Source: Schistocephalus solidus (taxonomy: Eukaryota > Platyhelminthes > Cestoda > Diphyllobothriidea > Diphyllobothriidae). Taken from it: a stretch of DNA of 64,000 bases. This document shows, one piece after another, positions 12,191 through 23,135 of this stretch. The translations under genes were made by a program, and so were the position numbers. The stretch lies in contig WEDG01000879.1 in the NCBI GenBank assembly GCA_017591395.1, positions 1 through 64,000 of the forward strand, read 5' to 3'. The notes below the pieces were generated by a model. That model ran no database searches. It was given only the letters and a program-made list of their open reading frames with translations, and was not told the origin of the DNA. Within the stretch, counting starts at the first letter, position 1; the number at the start of each line of letters is the position of its first letter.

Positions 12191-12778
12191 CTTGGCAAAC
12201 TCCTCGGGAGAAATTTGAATCTCTTGCGAATCCATAGAAGCAATGGATTTTTTTACCGACTCAATCTGAAACGAATAAGGAGGGTAACGGTAGAAAATGT
12301 GGAGTAGATGAAAAAAATACAGGAAACAAAACAAACCTCTGCCTCTATTTCCGCATTCTTTTGCCGAGCCTCATCGATCGAAAGACTGGATTCGACCAGT
12401 TTGAGTTCTGCGAAGGTTATGAAAAGTAGTGAGCAGTGTACATACCGGATTCTGCGGACTTAATGCGTTCTTGTAATTCCTTCAAGGTGCTCATCAGTTC
12501 TTCAATTTGTCTGTCCATGGCCAATAGTTCGTTGTCATCGGGTCGAGGAAGATTTGACTGCGGTATGACAAATACTTTCTGTTTGCCATTCAGCTTTTCA
12601 TACAAAGCATCTTCATTGACCAAATCATCAACAGCCTTCGATATCGCCTGGGGGGTGGAGCGGATAAAAGAGAAGGACATACAGCTTACTGCTTTTCCGT
12701 GTGTATTTTGCAATGCCGCCACAATGTCATTGAGGCTGTACGGTCGATTTTGACGAGTCATGAAGCTGAGTACGTCGG
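12191..12778 (-). CDS. PSMC3IP: HOP2/PSMC3IP homologous-pairing protein, four exons (partial)
   Basis: HOP2 pairs with MND1 and helps DMC1/RAD51 carry out strand exchange in meiosis; it acts in the nucleus. Exons on the - strand: 12778-12690, 12647-12446, 12407-12337 and 12265-12191, with agreeing phases and GT-AG borders. The first two encode the N-terminal winged helix (QNRPYSLNDIV, then a KAVDDLVNEDALYEKLNGKQ block, whose NGKQ matches the GKQKIY of human HOP2). The rest encode the leucine-rich coiled coil (AMDRQIEELMSTLKELQERI, ELKLVESSLSIDEARQKN, IQISPEEFAK). The 12778 exon opens after TATATTTAG with two codon bases left, so a start exon lies upstream. The C-terminal exons below 12191 were not found. 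The ATG at 12761 is internal: the frame continues upstream as DVLSF, matching conserved sequence. About 189 residues of some 217 expected are recovered. Confidence 0.88.
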
Positions 12779-15700
12779 CTAAATATAGTTAGTCAGGGTA
12801 AAAAGTGGTACTTCTCGCGCTTGTAGAAGCCATATCAGAAGACTGTCACCTGTGCCAAAGGAAAGCATAAACGTAGGTGGGGACGGAAACATTTAAGGTG
12901 CTGTTGAGGACAAATATGTGGATTACGACAAATTCCTTAGACAAGTCTTTTATAAAATATTTCAACGTGATGCTCTATTAGTCTGTGCTACTGCAAAAAA
13001 TTGTGTTTGCAAAAGTGAAAACTTTGGCACTGTGGCACACGTAAACCGCTCAATGGAGGGAAGTACATAATATAACAGGAAGAAAAACCGCCAGAATTGG
13101 CCAATGGGAAGATAAAAGGTTCTCAAAATTCGAGTTTGTCCAGAGAAAAAGATCTTCATCAAAAGTATTCGATACCGATACCACAGATCAAACCAACATT
13201 CCAGTAGTCGTGGAATAAACAGCTAGCTAAAAAAAGGAGATGTGACTGCGGCACGCTTTTCGCGATTTCTATCGAAAATCGACCGTAGTGGCAATCAATA
13301 ATTGGAAGCGTGTCATCAGATGTCAGTGTGAATGCTGACAACAAAAGCTCGACATCAACGTAAAAAACAATCCGAGAAGCGCAACAGATGTTCGATGGGA
13401 AAACTCCGGATGTGGACTTAATTCCATCGAAAATTTTCCAACAGTATTTTTCTAGTCATCAAAAAGTTTAATTCATTGTAACAAGGGATGTGGCGACCGA
13501 ACAGTCGCGCAGACCTAAAAGGTGTAACCAGTGTTAGTCTACAAAAAGTCAAAGACAGCTACCCAAGAACCTGCCTCCTAGCTATTGCTGTCAAAATACA
13601 TTCCCATGTTACTGTGAAGCGAAAACTCTGAAGAAAAGGAAAGGATTACTAACAAATGAAAAAAAAATTCGTCAAAACCAAAATATGAGACCAAATTTAT
13701 ATAAGGAAGGGTCAAATATAATGGTCCATAAATATGTACCCAGTGAACTAGGACAGAAAGTTAACATGATATCATAATATATTAGGGAAAACCTAGAGTA
13801 ACAGTTTTGGTAAGTGGGATAGCGCGTATTCCTTCTTACGACGTACGCATTAATACTTTAACAGAACCATAAAATTATGGGTTTTATATACCCTTAATAA
13901 CAGTTGATATGGCCTGGAAATACTGAAATTTCGACATGTCGAGAAACGACAATGCGCCTGCTCATTAGTCGATCGATTTTAGCCTCTGAGTTCTGGTTGG
14001 TCGGCGGACTGATAATGCGGCTTCAGCGGGCGCGGGAAGCACGCCATGACACTTTTCCCTGCTGTGACGCACGAGAGCGTGACTATGCTTGTGACTACTC
14101 TTGTGAACTACCCATTTGTGCACGTACATTCGATTTTCCATTTACTATATCGATTTATTTTTTCTATTAACCATGTCTCATAGTCAGGCAGGCCTGTAAG
14201 AGGACAATGATAAGGCATATTACCCGCGATGTGGCAGAAATATGCCGCAAAGTTACTGAGGAAGTTAACAGGTACAGTTGCAAGCGCGTAAAAGCTGATA
14301 AGGAATGCACGTCTGTACAGTCAAACGATCGAACTTGTATGGACGTGTCCCTGGTCTCGTATCTAATTTTCCCTAAGATCCACATCAGCTAGTATAACTA
14401 GGTGAAGTGAAGAAGCTGATTTGTATTTTGGCTAGGAATCGTAAGCTGAAGGCGAGCGGTTTAGTGTACCCTTCTGTGTGGTCTACCTCTGCAGTAGAAG
14501 AAGTTAGTCGTGGCCTGTTGTCGCTCAATGCATACCCACCAGCTGAATTTTAACAGCGGGGCAAGATAATACAGGTATATGATTCCTGGAAGGGCGCTGA
14601 ATTTTGCCAGTTTATATTCTACTTAGGAATAGTTATTCTAAAGGATACATTACAAATAAGCCGTGGAATTTTTTTTATTAGTTTACCGCTGTTCGACATT
14701 TAGCTTGTCCACAACTATGTGTCGGTACCATTGATTTTGCTAAACAATTACTCTTGACTTTTCGTGCAGAAATTCCAACTTTTATTCGGTAAGGAACAGA
14801 TGGTGTATAATGTGCACAGCATAACGCACATTGCCGACGATGTTCAGCGTCATGGGCCTCTGGACACATTCTCGTCCTTTCCAATTTAAAGCTACCTTGG
14901 AAAATTGCAAAAAATTATGCGTAAGCCATCGCAACCTCTGCAAAAAAGTTGCTAGAAGGTTAAGCGAGATAGATGTACACATATTTGATGCCAAAGGACA
15001 CACTTCAGCCTAGGCTTCTTCACAAGCATCACCGGGGTCCAGTTCCTAGAAATTGCTAGTCCTGTGATCAATACAAATGCATGGTCTCTGAAGATGGCTG
15101 GTGTTCCTTCCCTCCCTACCGCTGACACCTCCCCTCGTTACTGTTATCGTACCGCTCGCAGAACCCTGACCGTCAGCATCTCCACGAGCCTAACCCGCCT
15201 TTGCAAACAGCGCTGCATTCCCCACCGGTATCTAACTGATCATTCGTGACTACCTCTCACTCCAAACGGGTCCCCAGTATTTGTTTGTCTCTTTATACTC
15301 CTCTTTTATTTTCTACAAGTTGTTACTATTAACATAGATCCTTTACGTTATAAACTGATTCTATCCTTCTATCCACACATGCATGTGTGCCTAATGAAGT
15401 GCTTAAAGATTCTGCCAACGTCATATGGCTAAAGCTGTTCCTAGTGATATACTCCAAAGTGTGTTCTATCCTCGACATCCTCGGATGTTACATATACAGG
15501 CAACATCGACTGTTATTAGGGAAATGCATGAATTAATGTCGCCACGCGATAAATTCGAATTTATACAACAAAGACGAAAATAACACAGCGCACTGATAAA
15601 AATGCGAAATACAGGAATAATATAGTAAAAAATTTGAATCAGAACAGTACTAGGAAATATAGGGTTTACATATCGCACACTGAGTTTAATTTCGTTCCAA

Positions 15701-16005
15701 ATATTCACTTTTCCTATTGGTACAACGTTAAAACACCCAAAATACGGTTATCACAAGTTCACTAAGGAAAGAAACATCATTGTAGCCATGGATGTGCGTT
15801 TTGAAAACAAATCCAACGTGTGCTTTTGTAGCTGGGTTTCGGGCATAACCCTTTTTGACCCTATTTACGTACAATCGAAATTATAAATGCAAGTATATAG
15901 AGACAACATAACATATAGTTAAACATCTTACATCAACGGTGTGATGGTACGATGCACATAAATCTTTTTGTTTGATGCAGATAGTCCTGGATGGAGAGTC
16001 GTCAA
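12779..16005. other. No gene recognised
   Basis: AT-rich stretch with only short ORFs without recognisable domains. The first exon of HOP2 (on the - strand) should lie in the early part of this interval but could not be identified. Confidence 0.45.
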
Positions 16006-16905
16006 TTAGCAAAAATCATGCAGTCTAGCTGTCGGTTGAACATATCCACGGTATTCGATGTATGGAAGTGAGTTCCATGGTCGAGCCACTCGTTGACTGA
16101 AAGAAAAATTTCGTTGATCTAGTTCTATACATTTGTTGTTAACCTTATATGAAGGACTGCGCAGGTGAGTCATGTGTGTTAACTTAAAGAATTCTTCAGA
16201 TTTAAGCGAACAGGCATGTGCGTTGATAATTCGGAATTTCCAGAGCAGGTCACATCTCATTTTCCTTTGTAGGAAACATGATAAGTTTTATAAGTCTTTA
16301 TGGATATGACAGGGTCCTAAGACCTTCCACCAATTTTGTTGCCCGTCTATTCCTCTGCTCAATAGGATCAGTGCCTTTCTTTTTCCAAGGCATGCATACT
16401 GCCATTCCATTTTCCAAATGCAGTCTAACGAAAGTACAGAAGATCTGTGAAAACAGTTCGGGAGGAAAGCGTGAAAGCGTGCCTGATCCAGTGCGTGAAG
16501 CTCATCGCCTTTGGATGGCTCGTTTAGAGCGTTCGGAGGGCATTAGGTTGGAAACAATCCAGATACCTAGATCTTTGTGCTTATCTACTTCTTTAAGTGT
16601 AATTCCGTTCAGGTAGTATGGGTGTTTGAGGAAACTTCTTCTACAAGATTCCAAGCATAAGATATTTGGGTATATTAAACGTAAGAAGCCACTGGCTTGA
16701 CCAGACTGCCAATTTTTCAAGGATTTCTTGTAGTTTCTGCGCGTCGTCAACAGAGCTGATGATTTTTCCGGATTTTTTTATATCATCCGCAAACACAATG
16801 GCATCACAGTCAACATTATCAGTGAAGTCGCTTATATAAATAAAAAAACAGCGGACCTCAGACTGAACTCTGTGGAACAGCATTTTTCGACCGTTACCCA
16901 CACGG
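16006..16905 (-). mobile_element. CR1-like LINE, 3' part of reverse transcriptase (pseudogene)
   Basis: Read on the - strand from 16901 down, broken frames give in order: YISDFTDNV and the catalytic box FADD (AIVFADDIKK); WSSQWLLTFN; YYLNGITLKEVDKHKDLGIW; RLHLENGMAV; RRATKLV followed by GLRTLSYP; and finally FSFSQRVARPWNSLP. This is the usual palm-to-thumb order of CR1/jockey-group non-LTR retrotransposons. At least three frame changes and an in-frame stop after LSYP show that it is dead. It is 5'-truncated: no endonuclease is attached. Confidence 0.85.
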
Positions 16906-17563
16906 ATTCAGCGGCACTAGCAAGTACGTTTTTGCAGTCTGCATAACAGGAAACTTTTTGAATCAATTAGCGACGTTACCCGGGATACAACATTGCTAAA
17001 TTTTATGTACAAAGTCACCGATTAGGTAGCCTTTTAACCGCCTTATTGAAGTGAAAGCAAATGACATCAACTAGAGGGCCTTCGTCTTTGGCTTTTTGTC
17101 TTATGACCGTCGACCATCTGGCGCGTCGTTTGAAATTGGTTTTGAATTTCGAATCCCTCGAGAATACGAGTTTTTTTAGTCTCTACCTCAGTGTAGAAGA
17201 CACGGTGCTGGAAAAATTATTAAATAATTGTCTATATATTCCCCTGAGTTCGTAAATTTCGACTTTGGACGTAAGGATTCTGAGGCTTGAAAAAAAAAAA
17301 AAAATTATACTGCTGAGGATTCTTCCCTGCCCCAGGATTGATCTCAACTGGAATTTATAGCCTCAATCTTTGCTGATTTCTGAAACTCATGCCGGCTGTG
17401 TGCTCCCTGCATCAGCTTTCAATCGCGGAAGGGGCTCAAACAAAAGGCTGAGCCCTTATATTTTCATAGTCTTATTGTTGAATATCCTAACTGACTCTCT
17501 GTTAATTTGGTGGCAATTCTAACATGCAAAACTCAAGTTCCTTAAGTTTATTGTCACAAGAAA

Positions 17564-18705
17564 TTGGCCAACGACCTAGTTTTTAATCTGCACCACAAAA
17601 TTGCTTGGGACCGTCTATCGGCACCTCTACCCACTCGGCCATATTGGCAGGGGATCTTGTTAAGCAAGTTAATGGACAAGCAGAAAACAATTGTAACTAT
17701 CGTTATTCTGCTATTTGTTCACCTCCCGCTAAACGGGGTAAACGTTTAGCAAGTTTAACTAATGTAGCTTACGAAGACGAAACTTGTATGGGGTGTTTCA
17801 GCCTCCAGCAGAAATTCTCAGGGATGGAGCAGGAAATAAGCAATCTAAGACAAGAAATATATAACTTAAAAAAGATATATCTTGCCCAACTGTTAAAAAA
17901 GCTCCTGTTCGTAATAAACCTAACACAAAGCAAAATTTCGTATTCATATATAGCTTCTTCAAGCTTACATACAAGTCACATTAAAACATATCGCGATTGC
18001 TGAACCCGGTAAACCAGACGAATTTTTCGCTACTTCCGAAGGGAGCCCCATCTAGTTCTTGCTCCACTCCACCAGTACTTAGTTCGGGTAGCATCAACAC
18101 TAATCTGGCTTTACCGCCCATCGCTACATCGCTGGTAGACGTTGCACCAACATGCGATGTTGAAGAGGTTGGCGAGTTTGTAAAGCCAAAGAGGAAAAGG
18201 TCTAAGAAGAACAACTCGTGCAGGGATTTGGCTCCAGCCTATCCCAACACCCGGCTCATCTGGACCTATCGGGCCAAGTGAATTGGTTACCAGTACTCAC
18301 TCAGCTGAAAGATCTGAGTTACAAACGGGCCCTCGATTGAGTCGAAAACATAATGTAGTCATTAAAGGGGTCCCGGAGTCAGCTTCAATTATTCCAAAGG
18401 AGCGAGTTAAACATGACTTGAATCTCCCTCAATTGTATGCAAAAACGATGCTTACGGACGGCAAGTCCATCCACATTCTCAAGGCATATAGAATATGGAA
18501 GGCTCTGTCAGCATCTCCGCAAATCGTAAAAAGCCTGTTCAAAAGCTGGACGACCTAAGAAACGTAGTGGATAAAATAAAAACCAGACGGTATCTCTTTC
18601 ACTGAAACGTGGCTCGCTGCAGACATAGCTGATTCTGAAATATCACACAGGGAATATCAGCATTTCAGGAGAGATGACCAAGTCGAGGAGGAGGAGACAT
18701 AGTTA
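17564..18705 (+). mobile_element. CR1/L1-like LINE: ORF1 remnant and start of ORF2 endonuclease
   Basis: A coiled-coil segment (KFSGMEQEISNLRQEIYNLK) near 17810-17870 is followed by a Ser/Pro-rich and Lys-rich linker (PKRKRSKKNN). Near 18345-18540 comes the ORF1 nucleic-acid-binding signature HNVVIKGVPES, with PKERVKHDL after it. Near 18595-18700 the frame reads FTETWLAADIADSEISHREY, typical of the early part of a LINE AP endonuclease (ORF2). Frames are broken and ORF2 stops there. It is oriented opposite to the RT fragment at 16.0-16.9 kb, so the two are separate insertions, perhaps of one family. Confidence 0.75.
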
Positions 18706-18878
18706 ACGTCACTCGAAACGCTGACCGCTATTGCTGACATACATTCCATTACGCGATGTGGAACTCTTAAGCATTAGCTATATCTGACTAAGTATTCCAG
18801 ACCACTGACGATATCGGTTGTGTACCGTATCGCCTTATCAGACTTCTGCTCTGGATCTCATTACCATCGAACCTGTGT

Positions 18879-18985
18879 GGCACACCTGGGATTCGAACCC
18901 GCGACCTTTGGTATTTGAGTCGAACGCTCTACCATTGAGCCACGGGCTCGTTATTTGTCGGTTGTGATCGGGAATATGATGATAG
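18879..18985 (-). repeat. tRNA-derived SINE S1, head only
   Basis: On the - strand CCCGTGGCTCAATGGTAGAG (box A) is followed by GGGTTCGAATCCCAGG (box B), so both internal pol III promoter elements are well preserved. The anticodon and T stems pair badly, so it is unlikely to be a functional tRNA. The upstream S1 spacer (CATATTCCCGATCACAACCG) is attached. It abuts the truncated LINE endonuclease. Confidence 0.7.
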
Positions 18986-19140
18986 TGTGGGGCTCACCGA
19001 TCTGCTTAAGGAAAATGTATGTTCCGTTGTGCCCTGGAGCTCAGACTACAGCCCTCGCCGGTGGTCGCATAGCGACGTGTTGCATATGGTGATAAGGTGG
19101 AACCGACAAAGACAATGGAGATCGGAAAGATATATATATA

Positions 19141-19557
19141 CACTTAGCTGCCTTACGGCTGCTGGCGGGGCTTAAGTGTTAGCCCCAAGGCACAACGGGA
19201 CGAGAGAGTCCTGTAACCGATCGGTGAGCGCCCTACTACCATTGTTAATATTCCCGATCGAAACCGGCAAGACAACGAGCTCGTGGCGCATTGGGTAGAG
19301 CGTTGGAATTCTGCCCAACAAGGTCGCGAGTTCGAGGCTCGGGCGCCGCAGCGCCTGGGGTTGGGTATGACTGGCTGATGACGGCTAATAAGCCAGAAAT
19401 GGCCATTCCAGTCTCCCTTGTCTTTGTCGGTCATGTTATTCTGCCTATACACTTAGCTGCCTTACGGCTGCTGGCGGGGCTTGAGTGTTAGCCCCAAGGC
19501 ACAACGGGACGAGTGAGTCCTGTAACCGATCGGTGAGCGCCCCATCGCCTCTTCTTC
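19141..19557 (+). repeat. SINE S1, tandem dimer with one full unit
   Basis: The S1 tail (CTTAGCTGCCTTACGGCTGC through GATCGGTGAGCGC) occurs at about 19143-19230 and again at about 19452-19545, nearly identical and about 309 bp apart. Between them lie the spacer ATTCCCGATCGAAACCGGCA, the tRNA-like head (TGGCGCATTGGGTAGAGCG and GAGTTCGAGGCTC) and the body (GGCTGATGACGGCTAATAAG). This is the best-preserved S1 copy in the window and defines the unit order spacer-head-body-tail. Confidence 0.8.
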
Positions 19558-19598
19558 TGATTTATGCCCGGGGACGCGCATTTTCGCTTCAATTAGCA

Positions 19599-19622
19599 AT
19601 ATATATATATATATATATATAC
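19599..19622. repeat. (AT)n microsatellite
   Basis: About 12 AT dinucleotides, directly abutting the 3' end of the Penelope-like element on the - strand. It could be the insertion target or a product of insertion. Confidence 0.9.
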
Positions 19623-19624
19623 AC

Positions 19625-21870
19625 GAAGAAAGAAGGTTCGTCGGAAAAATCGAGTTCTATTCGTGAATTCTCAAGCAGGATAAACCAGCCCGTCATCAGA
19701 CGAAATGAAAAGTGGGAATGTAGATTATCACACTATGAAAGCTTGGTGGGGGGCAGACCAGCAGACGTTCATGGGAGGGGTGTCGAGAAACGTGGTACGA
19801 TAAACGTGGGGAGTGAGGGGAGGTGTTAACGTCCCGATTGTGGTTCATGCGTTCGTAGGGGGAAGATACCGCGTCCTTGGATTTCCACTTGGTCAAACAT
19901 GGATAAAGCTATTGTTGGTTTAAGGTCGTCGCGAGTCGGTGAACCATGCACGTAAACTTCGTAATGTGCATCCAGATCGACATGGTGGTTGATGTTGTTT
20001 GTGTTTGAGAGACAAGCTTCGAGGAATTCTCGTGCCTGCTTGGTGTTAGCCATGGCAACCATTTCGGTTGCGACCCAATTGAAGCGGTGATCACATTCCA
20101 TGGTGGGCTTAAACACGAGAGGCAAGTGATCGCGTCGGTGGATGGCCAGTTTATGTTCGTTTATGCGGGTCCCAATTTGTCAACCCGTATGGCCTACATA
20201 AGCGCTAGAGCAATTGCACACGGAATGTGGTAAATTACATTCGTATGCTGCTCTTTTACTGGTGGGTCTTTGACTCGTGATAGTGCTGCGCGCTGGGAGG
20301 ATGCCAGCTTGTGGGCGATGGAGATGCCAAACCGATTTAACTGTCTGGCGATCGCTTCGGAAATTCCCTGTATGTAGGGTAGACACGGTTTCTCCATTAG
20401 ACTCGACGCTTTGTGGTTGTCTCTGGTGTCTGAGACAGTTTTTCATAAGGCTGACCGGGTATCCATTGAGTCGGAATAAGCGATACAAGTAAGCAAGTTC
20501 CTTCTTAAGAAGATCGTCAATGCTACAGTAGCGAAAAGCCCGGCGAAAAAGCGTTCGAACGCAACTCCTTTTCTGGTTCGCTGGATGGTTGATGTCATAG
20601 TTAAGTATGATGTCAGCAGTTGAGCCTTTGCAGTGCTCGCTTGTCGTCAGGTCACCATTCTCCAGTTTTTGAATACTCACGTCTAGAAACGGGAGGATAT
20701 TTCTCTTTGCCTCTTCGCGAGTAAATTGCATGGCTGGGAAAATATTATTCATACTCTGATGCAGCTGCTTAACCTCACAGGTTTTCATGATAACAAAGGT
20801 ATCATCTACATATTGGAGCCACAATTTTGGCTTGAAAGTTCGCATTACATCCTCCTATAATTAAAATACGAGTTCAACGAGGAGACCCGATATAGGCGAG
20901 CCCGTTGGAGTGCCCTTAACCTGTTGATTATGTATCCCATCGAATTGACAATAGTTCTTCAGACAGAGTTTAAGCACATCTAGAACATGTTGCAATGGAA
21001 TATCGATAGGATTGTCTTGTAGGCCGCGAGGTACACTCTCAATTACCAGGTCATGCGGTATTGAGGAAAATAAGGCAACTACATCAAATGATAGCATGCA
21101 TTCATCAGGGCATACGTTGACGCCTTGGATCTCCTGAAGGAAGGCCTGGGAATTTTTGATGCTATATTTTGATCCATCAGTCAGATGCTTCAGGTACCTG
21201 GATAACCATTTGGAAGGTTGTACGTGGGCGATCCAATGGGTGGTACTATGATTCTCAGTGGTGCTTCTGCTTTTTGCACCTTTGGAAGGCCATACGCATG
21301 TGCGATACGGGGGTCACTGAGAATCATAAATTTGGAATAATCAGGACTTATCAGCTTCAGTCGGGTGAGCTCATTCACTTTCTTCTTTAGGGCTGCGGCC
21401 TGCTTTTTTGTTGGGTCTGCAGCGAGTGGTGTGTAATCAACTTTTATCCATAATGACAGTCGCGCCACCTTTGTTAGCCGGCACAATAACTATGCTGTCA
21501 TCAGTCTTCAGAGACCGTAATCCTTTTTCTTCGTCGATCGATAAAACTTGGCGGTGTTTCCTTTGCCGAAAGAGGCCCGTGGCGCAGCTGCGTATGTCTG
21601 CGCGCGTGTCTTCAGGGACAGCAGAGGTCAGTAGGAGAGATTCAAGGCTCGCGAGGAAGTTTGTATGTGCTGCATCGGCATGGCTGAATTTTGTTCCTTT
21701 AGATAGTAGGCTAATTTCAGCGGGTGTGAGACTCCTTTTCGAGAGGTTAAAGACTCTTGTAGACATGTTGTTCTCGATGTTAGGACGGAGAATGGATTGC
21801 AGCCACACAACGCACAACACACACTGGGATCTGGTCTGGTGTAAAGCGTCATTTGGCAGCCTTCCAAGCT
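19625..21870 (-). mobile_element. Penelope-like element: reverse transcriptase plus GIY-YIG endonuclease, inactivated
   Basis: Penelope-like elements encode a telomerase-related RT joined to a GIY-YIG nuclease. On the - strand from 21820 the frame gives NLSKRSLTPAEISLLSKG and IVIVPANKGGATVIMD, then (shifted frame 21486-21190) AHAYGLPKVQKAEAPLRII, then LSFDVVALFSSIPHDLVIE, GTPTGSPISG, the catalytic LQYVDDTFVI, and ILPFLDVSI. The nuclease follows with CNCSSAYVGHTG, a TGA stop, then QIGTRINEHKLAIHRRD. Damage: two frameshifts around 21.2-21.45 kb, in-frame TAA and TAG just before YVDD (near 20850-20862), and the TGA near 20179. The segments 21820-21487, 21097-20180 and 20125-19826 share one frame, so the copy is fairly young. 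The 3' border lies next to the (AT)n tract; the 5' end is approximate. Confidence 0.92.
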
Positions 21871-21985
21871 AAGATGTCTAGAAACCGTAAGTCTCAAATA
21901 TATCATCTTGCACTGAGGGATACACGCGAGGATAGTGCGCGGTGATATGTGCCTTGTTCGTTGAGGCAGTGTGCGTTTATACGGT

Positions 21986-22600
21986 TTAGCGCAGGTTACC
22001 ATAGAGACGCATACGGTTTAATAGGATTATGCGGTGCGTGAATATACGGGAGCAGTGAGGGCAGTGTAGGTGGGCACGGCCAATGCATGTCGTGGCCCCC
22101 AGGCACTGGTTTGCCAGTTTTAGTGCAATGGATTTGCAGGTGACCAACCAAGCCGAGGCGTGGGGCGAAGTTGCGGGGGCAGTGTGGGCAGGAGAGGTTA
22201 GGAGGGGCTGGATTGTTGTCGTCCGTAGTAGTCATGGTGGTGGTGGTGGTGGGAAGGGCACGAGTGGAGGTGGTGTGTCGGGCATCGGTGCTGTCGATAT
22301 TGCAGTGAATTCCGGTGTCATGGATATGCATGTGACCGAATAGTCCCATGCGGTGATTGAATGCACGAGGGAAGTGAGGGCAGTAGAGGCGGCGATTTCT
22401 GCCGTGTGTTAGTGCTCCAGGCACTGATTCGCCAGCCCCTTTGCGATGGATTCGCAAGTGACCGATCAGGCCGACGCGTGAAGTGAATGTGCGATGGCAA
22501 TGAGGACAGGTTAGAACCGAGCCCCCATCGCTGGTACTGGGATTGATGATGGCGAAGGTAGCAAGTGGTAAGTAGTCGAGAGTGAGCCCCAAGGTAGAAC
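21986..22600 (-). pseudogene. C2H2 zinc-finger module of retroelement type, frameshifted
   Basis: Four fingers on the - strand. Finger 1 CPHCHRTFTSRVGLIGHLRI is intact. Finger 2 (CPHFPRAFNHRMGLFGHMHI) has lost its second Cys. Finger 3 (CPHCPRNFAPRLGLVGHLQI) is intact. Finger 4 reads HCPHCSRIFTHRIILLNRM only after a frame change near 22060, ending YGNLR and TAA at 21986. A Thr-rich linker separates fingers 2 and 3. Fingers of this type, with GL-x-GH-x-R/Q-I, are found at the C-terminus of LINE-encoded proteins in diphyllobothriid tapeworms as I recall; that link is memory, not seen here. No RT is attached. It lies just upstream of the Penelope-like element. Confidence 0.7.
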
Positions 22601-22639
22601 AGCGACTAGTATCGTAGGCGGAGGCACATTGATGGCAAG

Positions 22640-22905
22640 ACAACGAGCCCGTGGCTCAATGGTTTGAGGGTTAGACTTCTGACCAACATGTTGCAGGTTC
22701 GAGTCCCAGTTGTTTGGGTAAGCCTAACTGATGACAGCAAATGAGCCAGAAATGTCCATTCCAGACCCACTTGCATTTGTCGGCAATGTTCATCTGTCCA
22801 AAATACTAGCCACTGTGTGGTTGCTGGTGGAACTCGAGAGTAAGCCCCGAGGCAGAATGGGATGAGTGAGTTCCCTACGCGATCGGTGAGCGTTCATCGA
22901 CGAGG
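22640..22905 (+). repeat. SINE S1, full-length degenerate copy
   Basis: Head AACGAGCCCGTGGCTCAATG with box-B GGTTCGAGTCCCAG, body (AACTGATGACAGCAAATGAG; GCCAGAAATGTCCATTCCAG), and tail (GCCCCGAGGCAGAATGGGAT to GATCGGTGAGCG) in the S1 order. It starts about 10 bp beyond the zinc-finger frame. Confidence 0.75.
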
Positions 22906-22914
22906 ACCTTAGTC

Positions 22915-23135
22915 TGTCAGTCCATTTTCCAGTCGTTGATAAGCCACACAGCCCCTACCTTGGGCTTTCCATTGCACCCCACATGGACATTCCTTAGTAA
23001 TCGGCGAACATGTTTCCGCAATAGCCTGGGATAAATTTGTCGTAATCTGATAGCCACACAGCACCCTTCGCATGGACATTTTTCGTTGCCGGTGAACACC
23101 CGTCAGCGGTATCCTGGGCCACACGGGCCTTTAGT
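22915..23135. repeat. Degenerate two-copy direct repeat (~120 bp)
   Basis: AAGCCACACAGCCCCTACC followed by CATGGACATTCCTTAGTAAT and GGCGAACATG recurs as TAGCCACACAGCACCCTTCG followed by CATGGACATTTTTCGTTGCC and GGTGAACACC. The short Cys-containing frames on the - strand are too small to name. Confidence 0.45.

Noticed and set aside
18879..18955. Possible tRNA gene on the - strand
   Set aside because: Boxes A and B are good, but the anticodon and T stems do not pair and the S1 SINE spacer is attached, so it is a SINE head.
20277..20492. + strand Cys/Trp-rich ORF
   Set aside because: Antisense of the Penelope-like reverse transcriptase.
22083..22343. + strand Gly-rich ORF (GGGGGGKGTSGGGVSG)
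   Set aside because: It is the antisense of the Thr-rich linker in the - strand zinc-finger fragment.
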